This document shows, piece after piece, positions 48,278 to 58,183 of a stretch of DNA of 64,000 nt. A model generated the notes under the pieces. It did no database searches. It saw only the letters and a program-made list of their open reading frames with translations, and was not told the origin of the DNA. This DNA is from Synanceia verrucosa (lineage: Eukaryota > Chordata > Actinopteri > Perciformes > Synanceiidae). The stretch is from the NCBI GenBank assembly GCA_029721515.1, contig CM056561.1:19264635-19328634 (forward strand), written 5' to 3'. Numbering within the stretch: the stretch's first letter is position 1; every line of letters starts with the position of its first letter. The translations under genes were made by a program, and so were the position numbers.

Positions 48278-50041
48278 TTACAGAGGAGTATTTTTGAGCA
48301 CACTGACCAAAATCATGATGACAGCAAAGCTATAGCTTGGGGCGGGGTTGCCAACCCTGTGAAGATAATACACATGTGCATCCAAAAGCACATATAAGAA
48401 AGAGTTTAAATCTTAGAAATGCAGAGCAGCAACGCACACACATACAGTATACAGCACATCTGCTAAAGCAGATACTACTTCTATAAGAGCTGAACTAAAC
48501 CAGGATGGAAAATGACAACTCCAACACCAGCAGGGTGTCACAGCAAATATGCATGAATTATCAACTTAGATGGTAAGCTATTTATTTTCCCCCAGTGTGA
48601 AAAAGAGCCTGGGGGATGAGCTTTTCACCAACAACCAACAGAGGGGAGCAGTGAGATGTAGCCAGAGGAGGAATTAAAAGAAAAGGAACTGATATGGCAC
48701 ATAACATTTAGAGAAACTGGCAGATTAATGCTACATGGGCACACAGAGTAGTTGGGTATTTTAAAAACAATGATTTCCCTCGCCCAGTGTGAGCTTTTTC
48801 TTTAGAGACGGGTGAACCTTTACCGTTAAAACTGATAATAAATATTATGCACTACACTGAACTGCCATCACAGATGGAGTGAGATTTTACCCAGCACAGC
48901 ACCCAAATGTACAAAGGCTCCAATTAAGAGTTACTTCAAAAGATAGTGACTGAGAGAGAGAGAGAGATCTAACACTTTGGAGTGCACATCTTTAACCTTG
49001 AAGCCATTTATTTCCCTCACTAAAAATTCAAACCACGACCTGCCATACCAGTTGTTCTTGTGCAGCCAGTTAACACAAAACAATACATTTATCATTTTAA
49101 AAGAGCGTTTAGGCTTCTTCATCCTACCTCTTGGCTGAGAAGTAGTCTGACAGGTTCATCCTGACGTCACCCTCCTGCATCAATCAAAATATAGGTAATT
49201 ATGGTAACGCACTGATATTAAAAAAAAAAAAAAAATCAAAAATTAACTAATCTCTTTAAAGGGCTAAAGGGCTAAAATTTACCCCATACCAGTGGTTTAG
49301 ATGCTGCATGTACTAAGGTCCAATCACGTAAAGTTGAAACGATTAGAAAAGTTGATCGACAGAAAAAAAAAAAAAATAATCAAACATTTTCCTTGTTTCA
49401 TCTTCTAAATTTTCAGATAAATTGTGATGGACATTTTCTGACATTTTATAAACAAACTAATTAATTGATTGCTCAAAAAATCACCAAAATTATCAAAATC
49501 AAAATAATCTTTGTTTGCAGTCCTGAAATAATCTTCAAACAATAATTGGAAGCATAACAAGAAGTAAAAAAAAACAAAAAAACACTTGGCTTAAGTTACT
49601 AAAATTACACAGTCAGTGCACACTGTAGCCATACAACACATTCATATTCTTGCATTGCATACAATACATAGTGTATAACATATAATATACTGTAGGCCAC
49701 ATGCATTACAGTGTATGCTAACAAGTGAAAACATACATACAACTTAAAACATCTGTTGAAGGCCTGACAAAGTATCTCAATATATGAAAAATCTAAAAAT
49801 GCACCTTAAGTCTTATAGGCTACAGTAATTAATGTTATTATACAATAATGAAAATAATTTAGTTGCAAATCTGACACAAATCTCTGACACAGTCAAGTTT
49901 AAGCATTATAGTTTGTTTTAAACAACTTTGTCTTGGGTTGTATAATGGACAAGTGGTTTACTGTGCCATCAGTACTGAGTCTCTGCAACAGCTCACCAAT
50001 GTGGTAAGAGGTGACACTTCCTGCTGTTGCTGGAGCTGCAT
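48278..50041 (-). CDS. Tentative 56-aa spliced microprotein
   Basis: Three minus-strand segments join in frame through GT-AG sites. 50041-49997 gives MQLQQQQEVSPLTTL; its exon begins at 50077 after a pyrimidine-rich acceptor ending CACTAG. 49174-49128 gives EGDVRMNLSDYFSAKR. 48356-48278 gives VGNPAPSYSFAVIMILVSVL then KNTPL and a stop. The C-terminal part has a short hydrophobic run (FAVIMILVSVL) that could be a marginal membrane segment. A likely 5' non-coding exon (about 50890-50800, donor GTCAG) lies head-to-head with rad21l1. No family was recognised. It may equally be a long non-coding RNA, or part of a larger gene with missed exons. Frame agreement over two junctions is the only support. 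Confidence 0.25.
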
Positions 50042-50799
50042 CGTGTTGGTTGGCCTTGTGGTATCCAATGGTGCCCTCTAGTGCACCAAAAAAGAAAACA
50101 AACACCTGAGGAACAGCTACAGTATCAGCCGACCTTCATATTAACTGAATCCCCTAAATCCTTACTTACATTTCCTTCACTCTGTTCGTTTTGTTGTTGT
50201 ACCACAAACATTTACCATTATCATTAACACAAGCCATTTGGGCTGCATCTAATTATTTTATTTTTATTGGCAAATTAATCTGTCAATTGTCTTCTCAATA
50301 TACTCACCTAACTACCGCTTGACTTGAGGTCTGATCAGCCAGAATAATTGAAAACACCTGCGCAGGTGTGCAGGACTTTTAAGTAACAGCCCAAGTATAA
50401 CTGTCTACTACTGTTCGACTTCATCATTGAATGAAACAAAAACGCAATTACAGTATTTGTATTGAACCGTCCAACTCCGTAAATTGTATATTTGTAAATT
50501 ATGAAAAAAAAAAAACACTTAATTTATACATAATGCAGAACTACAAACAATATAAAGTCTTCCCACTTAGCATGTATTTATTGACTGCAATGTGAATTTA
50601 AAGCAAGTAGTTTATTTTGCTTCGAACAAACACTCCACTAAATATTATAATTACTTACATCGCATTTAGGGTTAATAAATTATAGCCTTCTTCCATTAAA
50701 GTGTTGCATGATTAGTAATAACAGCAGAAGTAATTGTTACGCAATACAAAGTTAGACAGTTAGCTGAGCATGTTAGCCTAAAAATGGAGTCACACTGAC

Positions 50800-51254
50800 C
50801 TCTTGTGTTTTTCTGCAGCAGTAGTTTCCGCACGTCTGCCTTCTTGCTCTCTGTTGTGTTGCTGCTTCGTTCAGGAAGAATTTCGCAGGTTTTTTTTTTT
50901 ACAAGACGCTAATATTACAGGTTCAACTGCCATCAAGAATTAAACCAAATAGACACATTTCGCTGCTAACGTTGGCCAATAGCTAACTGGCGTTATAACT
51001 TTACCGAGCCCAGGAAGATACAGACCGAGGAAGAGCAAATGTTGTGGGTTCGCGTCCCCTTGATGACAGATTTATCTCTATTTATCAATTTTATCACGTC
51101 GCTTCCTGGTGTGACTATGCCACTAGCATCCTACAGAGCTCTGTCCAACTCCTACTTTCCAGATGTGTCGTTTTTTTTTGAGGGCGGAAGTCGGAATGTC
51201 CTCGCGGTGATGTGCACGCTCCAAATGTGAAAACGCGGCGTTTTCAAAATTAAG
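50800..51254. promoter_or_regulatory. Presumed bidirectional promoter at rad21l1
   Basis: A likely minus-strand first exon (from about 50890 down to 50800, ending AACACAAGAG before GTCAG) and a likely plus-strand rad21l1 non-coding exon (ending 51254, TTAAG before GTAGGT) leave about 300 bp between them. The interval has several CpGs (TCACGTCGCTTCC, GTCCTCGCGGTGATGTGCACG). Head-to-head short spacing suggests shared control; this is inference. Confidence 0.35.
51230..51254 (+). other. rad21l1: Non-coding first exon end of rad21l1
   Basis: The donor TTAAG|GTAGGT at 51254/51255 pairs with the acceptor TTTGTCACAG|GTGACAGC at 51619/51620, placing 25 nt of 5' UTR before the start codon. The transcription start is not determined; the left coordinate is only nominal. 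The intron is rich in the GCTAGC/GTTAGC motifs common in teleost DNA (51410-51470). Confidence 0.4.
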
Positions 51255-51644
51255 GTAGGTTGAACTGCTGCGGTAGAGCCAGCTTGGAAAAGTGTACAAT
51301 TAATTACATTAACAATTTGACAATTCCACTTACATAATTAAATATATTCAAATATAATCAGCCATTATATTTACAGCTGTCTGCCAAATTTAGCTAACTA
51401 CTGTTCCTTGACTAGCTGGCGACGCTAGTCGCTAAGGTAGCTTAGCTAACTAGCTAATGTTAGCCGACTTTGGCCCTAGAAGTTCAAGCTCAATTGTCAG
51501 TAACATTACACTGACTAAACGATACTCTTTCTACCGCTCTAGTTTAGGCTACATTAGCATAGCCACCTTTAAAAGATACATGCGAAGGCTTTAAACAATA
51601 AATAATGTGTTTGTCACAGGTGACAGCTAGCAGGTTCCTCCAAC

Positions 51645-54600
51645 ATGCTGTTCTACACTCAACTCTTCACATCCAAGCGGGGTTCTCTAGCCAAAATTTG
51701 GCTGGCAGCGCACTGGGAACGGAAACTCACAAAGACCCATGTTTTTGAATGCAATTTAGAAACAACCATTAGAGAAATAATTTCCCCCAAGGTAAAAAAA
51801 AAAAATCATACAGTACCCATACATACAGTAGTTCAAAAACTCTATGTAATGTGCCAACTTACTCCTAAATTATGAATGCTGTCTAAAATGCTTGTGTGAT
51901 CTTTGTAGATGAAACTTGGCTTGCGGACATCTGGACATCTGCTTGTTGGTGTGGTCAGGATCTACTCCAGGAAAGCAAAGTATCTCCTTGCAGACTGCAA
52001 TGATGCCCTGGTTAAAATTAAGATTGCATTCAGGCCAGGTAACACACACTGTTTGTTTTGTCACTGTCAATAATTGTTCAAATTGTACAGTACAGACAAA
52101 TAAAGGCTTCACAAGGTTGTGGTCCAACACCCCAGACTACATCCTTCAAAATGATCATGCAGTTGTATCCCTGGTAAATACTTTCCCTAACAAAGACAGC
52201 CATCAGAGGGTGATATAGACATAATTGCAAAACGAGTTTAATAAGTTGTAAGCATCTCTGAATTCCTCACAGGATACTTTCACCTGCTCTAGTTTTAAAT
52301 TCAGTATATATTTGTATTTTTTGCCGTTTCTCTCTCTCAACACACCAGGTCAGACAGATATGCCAGTGGAAGGACTCGAGGCAACACCAAAAGCCATTAC
52401 CTTGATGGAAGATTTCACTGCCTTTGATACCCCACTGCCAGACCCAAGGTACCATTTTCTCTTCTTCTCTGACAAATCTTTAAGACAGTCAGTTTAAAAG
52501 GCACGGTTCTATTCACATATGTAATGTAAACAACATAATATTTGAGCCTCTCAAGTAACTATAACCTTTGCTTCACTCACTGTTTCTTTAAGCCTAATGA
52601 AAAAGTATTTTGTCTTTGTCCACACTGTTCTCTTCATACTGGGACACCAGTAACATAGATGTCATCGACCACTTTTCACTGAACCAGTGTCGAGCAGAGG
52701 AAATCACTCTGAAAGAGGACTTTGGAAATGGCTTTCTGAACTTGATAGATTTCGGTAAGAACCAGTATGTTCTCCTGTTATGGTACTTCCTGATGGGATT
52801 TGTTGACAATAACAAAAATACATGACATCAGTCTTTAGAGCATCATATTCTGTGTAGAGCTGACATCTCATACTGACTTTGCAATTGTATTTCTTCCTTT
52901 TGTGTGCTCTGATGGGTCCCGGGAGATGAGTCCCAGAGCCATCAGAATGGGTTACTGGACATGAGCTTCCAGAGCTTCACTCAACCTGGAGACACTTTTG
53001 GGGATGAGGATAGAGGACTCGACCTACTAGGTAGTGATTACAAACTGATCAGACTAAGTTTTTGCCATATTTTTGTCTGAAGAACATCATGTACTGAAAA
53101 ATGAACTTATTTTTCTGTTATTTGTGGACTTAAGCTTTTGGCCAAATTGGGCAATAACTAGAACTCTCAACTAACTCAAACTATAATGCATTATTATTAT
53201 GATTATATCATTTTTACAGAGAAGAGAAACCAGATGGGTTTCTCAGTGTTGGGTTATTGGCCAAAAGATGTTCATGTAATGATTGTTCACTCAAGTTAAA
53301 AAGTGACCTTGAAGGAAATTGCTTGAGCAATACACCCAATTGTCTTGTCCCAATTCTGGGGCTTGATCCTCCAAAATGACAATATAAAGTTGTCATACAC
53401 ACTCAAAAGGATTTTTTCACATTTTGTTCCTGCTAGGAGCTGAAATAATAAATGAATTATATCGAAATATTTGCAGTAAGTTTGGTACAATTTTCCACTC
53501 ATCTATCATTTCATTTCAGTGAAATGTCACTCACATGAACGCACCCTGGAACTTGTCCCGGTTTCCCTGTGGTGTTTTGCACTTTGTCAGCAGTTTAAAG
53601 GCAATAAACTACAGTATTCGACTTTTCAAGTTGCCTGGAACTGCACAAGCACAGCAATATGTCGGTTTGGACTCTGTGAGACTAAACTATCTCATCTAGG
53701 AAGCAGAAATTTACTCTGGCCTTCGGATTCTCTGAAGCACCAGTGTGCATGCGCTGCGTGTTCGAAGGATCCAGCCTGTGGGACACAAATCATAAATAGA
53801 ATCTGAGACATGACCTTACTGCTCATTAAATCATTTGGTGATAACCAAATAAGAAAAAGATTCTCTCTGCAATCAATCATCAATCTTATAGCTTTCTCTC
53901 AGCATCTTTTATAGCATGAATATCCCACTAATGCTACAGATTGTATTCAAATTCTAAAAGTATCTCCTCATGGTTCTAAGGATCCCTTAAATTGTAAAAA
54001 GGCATTGAATTCATTATCATAAAATAAGGCCATTTTTCTTTCTTTGTTTCTAAAAACAATATTTTAAATTAATGCTAGGACATGGAATGTAGGATTTTAT
54101 TAACGGATAAAATGTAGTAGATTGATTTCATACAATGTACCTGCATGCAGTTGAAATAAGACAGCCAAGTAAAATTGTGGTGATTGTAAAGTTGCTCTTA
54201 AATTTCATTCTGGGTGACGGATAAGCGGAAGAGAATGGATGGATGGGTGGCATTAGTTTTAATAGAATTTGCCATAATTTGTAGGAACTCCTGCTAGTGT
54301 AAATTTTTGCCCTTGTTATGTTATGGTGGTTCTTTTCCATATTTTTTTATCCAAAATAAAAGTGATTCTTTTCATTTTGAATGACCCTGTAGACTTTCTG
54401 ACAAACTCCAGTGATAATGCCGAGTCCAACGACTTCATCCTAGAAGAGCCTCAGAATGAAAATCCAGAGATCTCTCCACTCATTCATCAGCAAGGTGATA
54501 ATTCAACATGAGTTATTTCCATTTTTTACTCTGTTGACGTTCATGTAAAAAGTGACTCTACACGATTTCCAGATGCTGACACAATGGAGATGGAGACCCC

Positions 54601-56317
54601 TACACAGAATGAGACCACCCTGCTCGCCAACGTGGAGGAAGCTTTCGCACTTGAACCTGTGACCATCACTCGTACGCTCAACTAACCTAAACTTGGCCTG
54701 GTGTCTATTCCCTGACACACAAGCAGTAAGCTCTTGATACTTGATGCAGTAAAACTGTCACGATATTCTACTGTTTCTTCTCAGCAAACTCGGAGAAGAG
54801 GGGGAAGAGGAAACGCAAGTTGGTTGTGGACCAGAATAAAGAGCTGACCAATGAGTCCATCAGAGCGCAGCTTCTTGACTACTCAGACCTGGTTGCTTCG
54901 TTGGACTTGGCCCCACCGACCCAGCAGCTCATGCAGTGGAAGGAGAGCGGCAGTTCGGACAAACTCTTTGCACAGCCATGTACCACTGTCGCTGCAGCGA
55001 TGATAAAGGAGGTAAAAAAAAAAAAAAAAAAAAGAAAATATAACTAAGCCCCAGCATTGATGTTTTAAAGCAATGCCAACCATTATTTTTCCCTTGCAGC
55101 TCTTTGCCAAGAGTATTACCCAGGTGAACTCGTACAGTGTTCATGAAGAGGTTGAAGAGATGCGCCAGGATGGACAAGAAGGTAGGCACATACTATGGGC
55201 TATCCATTTTAATGCCTCACTGGTGTTGCCTTTTGTGACGTGTAATCTGCATTATTATGTCTTATATAGGTCGAAGGGACGTAAGCACTATCACCTCTGA
55301 CAACTTCAGTGTTGTAAATTCATCGATAGATCGAGAAAAAACACACAACACTGACCTGACAGGCCTCACTCACATGAATGTCAGTCAACGTGAGAAGTAC
55401 TCTGAGCTCACACAAGTAAGCATTAACATGTTGGGTGAAGAGGCATTATTAAATTATCATTCATTATGATCTTGTACCTTTTTTAATGTTTGGTTTATAA
55501 TCTGTGCTGTGTGTCTGTCAGGATGAAAATGGATCAGACTTCACTCACCCAGAACTTCCATCAGAGGACTCCATGTTTGTCAGTCCATCATGCATGCAGC
55601 AAGACACTCAGTCGACCTCCCACCGCACACAGGTGCTGTGAACACACAGTTACAAGTAGAAGTAGGGCAGGTAGATTCTGTTAGGCTCCAAATTTCACTG
55701 GAATGAAAGTAAAATAATAATGGGTGTTTTTATCTGAAAAGAATGGATACAGTAAACAAACTACAAATGTATCAGCGTTTGCCAGATGGCGGGTGCTAAT
55801 TTTCCATGCTGCCTTGGAGATGTTCCCAGCATCACCCACTGAAATATGGTCCTTTTCTAACCTGCAGTCTATGCTGGACAGCCAGGACTTTGAGGAGAAG
55901 AAGATAACCAGACGTTCACAAAAGCTTCTGGACACACTAAGAGTAAGGACATGAAAATAAATGTTAATTATGAAATAATAGACCACAGCAACACCAACAT
56001 ACAATACACATTTCAACATACGTATTATATTTGTGTAAAATATAATAATAAAAGGCAGATGCAAATCTAGAGTCCCAGTGAAGAGAGTTTTAAATTACAC
56101 TATTTCTTGTGTTTGTTTGTTTGTTTGACAGAGCCAGAGCAACAACAACAATGCCACATTCAGCCTTCAGGCACTCTGTGAAGGAGGCACTCGCCTGCAG
56201 GCTGCAACTACTTTCTTCTGTTTACTGGTCCTGAAAAAACAAAAGGCCCTTCGCCTGCACCAGAGAGCACCCTATGAGGACATCATTGCCACACCTGGAC
56301 CCAAGTTCTACAATTAG
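51645..56317 (+). CDS. rad21l1: RAD21-like 1, meiotic cohesin alpha-kleisin
   Basis: Predicted 537-aa kleisin (human RAD21L1 about 554 aa), which in mammals closes the SMC1-SMC3 cohesin ring in meiotic germ cells. Coding exons are 51645-51791, 51909-52038, 52349-52448, 52651-52754, 52926-53030, 54393-54494, 54573-54671, 54785-55011, 55100-55181, 55270-55415, 55522-55632, 55868-55942 and 56132-56317; all phases agree. The N-terminal SMC3-binding domain (about 1-105) has SKRGSLAKIWLAAHWERKLT, VFECNLETTIREIISPK and LRTSGHLLVGVVRIYSRKAK. RAD21L-type motifs follow: FSLNQCRAEEITLKEDFGN, then GKRKRKLVVDQNKELTNESI and LDLAPPTQQLMQWKES. The C-terminal winged helix (about 475-537) has FSLQALCEGGTRLQAATTFF and APYEDIIATPGPKFYN. 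The middle is closer to RAD21L than to RAD21. It is followed by snph, as at human 20p13. Confidence 0.95.
54213..54250 (+). mobile_element. SINE tail remnant in rad21l1 intron 5
   Basis: GGGTGACGGATAAGCGGAAG followed by AGAATGGATGGATGG is the 3' tail of the same SINE family, here in plus orientation. Only the last ~40 bp are recognisable. Confidence 0.55.
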
Positions 56318-58183
56318 TAAACCAGAAAGTCAGTCTACTTGATCTGCCTGATGCAGAAGAGTTTGTGTTACAATGTCAGTTTGTCAGGGTAAGATTTAAT
56401 TTACTCTAATGGATTTCTGAGCTAAATTAAAAAAATTAATTGTAATGTCACATTAGTAGTAGGAGTAGTAGTTTGTCTCATACTATTGCTTGTTCTCAGA
56501 ACGTTTCATTTATGAGTTTATTAAGCCTCTTAGCAGTATCTGACACCAGATACTGTACACCTAGACATAGTTTAAGTGATCCTTTTGCTTATGTATTCAT
56601 TATTTTATATTCTGCAACACATGTTGTGCAGTTATTCTTGTGATCGTTTCAGACTGAAATTCCTTGCATGTTCAGTTTGTGTTTTACACCAGTTCTATTT
56701 ATCCTAAATACTATTTTAAGTATGTATGTTAAGACCTGCTTCTTCTGCTTCATCTGAGAGAGACAAGCAAGCAAACACTGCTTTTAAGTACAGGTATTAT
56801 TTACCTATTTAAAACGGTTGTTTTGATGCAAAACAAACAAGACTGAAACCTTGACTTGTATGCATTTTTATAGCTTTCGAGAGATGCATTTTATGTTGCT
56901 GAAGTTTGGGATATGAAATTAATTTCATATGTTTGCCTGTCATTCTTGTGGTCAGTGTTCTTGCTACGTAATCCTTGCGGCTTGAATCCAGAAAACTCAG
57001 TACAGTATTTCTGTCCAACACTGAGCCGCACCAAGTCATATTTATATATACTTGACAGAATGTCTGGGTCATCCATTTTATTCTGTGCTCACTGCAGGCC
57101 TGACATCAATCACACTTTCACAGACAGCATGATACTTTTTATCACACGTGATAGTAAGACATGACTCATTTTCTTGGCTCTTTAAGCCATCGTAAAAGCT
57201 TTGTTTCCTTAAGTTGTAAATGTTGTGACTCAGGTTGGGTCGTATTAAAATAAACGCATAAATAAATATATCTGACTGTAGCCAGTGAGCCCTGTACATC
57301 CCTCCATCATCCAGCTGCTCATCACTCTGCCCTCCACTCTAAAGCACCTCTTACCTGTCACACAGTGATGACATCCCTGCTGCCACATGAAGCCTGACTC
57401 TTCCCTACTGTCACTTTAAGAAGAACCGATGCAGCAGACGCAGTCGCCTCATTTCATCTCCGGGCTCCATGGCTGCAGGATGGACTCTCATCAGCATCAG
57501 CAGCATCTCTTCTTCCTGCTGTCACCGGGGACTCTTTATCGACCATCAAGACCGGCGGGAACCTACCTAACTTGCCCCTGCAGAGATGGTATTGTTACTA
57601 ATATTTACAATTGTAATAATATGCTTTGTGTGAGCGACTGCTGGAGACTTTGAGAGAGTAATATCCGGTTGAGTATAACCGTATTTAGGACACACAGCTG
57701 TGCTAATAGGCTGTTTCTACCAGAAACTGCGTTTTCCTTCTTGGAAAGTACCTGTCGGGCTGTTGGATGTCCCGTTCAGGGACTCCTCTGTAGTCAGCTG
57801 GTTAGACAAACCACTGCTGACACGTGCACGGCTTTACTGACAGATGTAGAAACTTCCTGTCATGATTTCATGACGTGGTGATTATTCAAGGACACATCCT
57901 GGTAGGCACACTGTGGCATCATCAGCTGATTATCTCATGTCTCCATCACGTGTAAACGCTGCTTTAAGTACAGTTTGATCCACCGACCATGTGATGCTCG
58001 CCTCCTCAGTAAACACCGATACTCGCACTTACGTAAGATGATTGCGTATTTCTCACCAATAACGTGCTTTGCCACTTGTTGCGCAGACAGAGGAGAGGGA
58101 GGTGAGATCTCGCTGTCCTAGAATTCAAATATAGAACAGAAGCATGAATTAATCGTTTAGGCTTTTCTTTTTTTCAGTAGATT
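56318..58183 (+). other. rad21l1 3' UTR and snph 5' region
   Basis: From the rad21l1 stop to about 57260 the DNA is AT-rich 3' UTR-like sequence with AATAAA at 57249-57254. From about 57410 it becomes richer in CpG and CAG/CATCAG motifs (GACGCAGTCGCC, ACCGGCGGGAACC), fitting a 5' UTR exon or promoter of snph. Exact 5' exons could not be fixed. Confidence 0.45.
57249..57254 (+). terminator. rad21l1: Candidate poly(A) signal of rad21l1
   Basis: An AATAAA in ATTAAAATAAACGC lies about 930 bp past the stop codon, before the composition shifts to the snph 5' region. Earlier A/T-rich variants could be used instead. Confidence 0.4.

Noticed and set aside
50800..50890. Coding use of the frame EILPERSS...ADVRKLLLQKNTR
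   Set aside because: There is no in-frame ATG, and splicing onward in this frame reaches a stop immediately in the third exon. It is better treated as 5' UTR.
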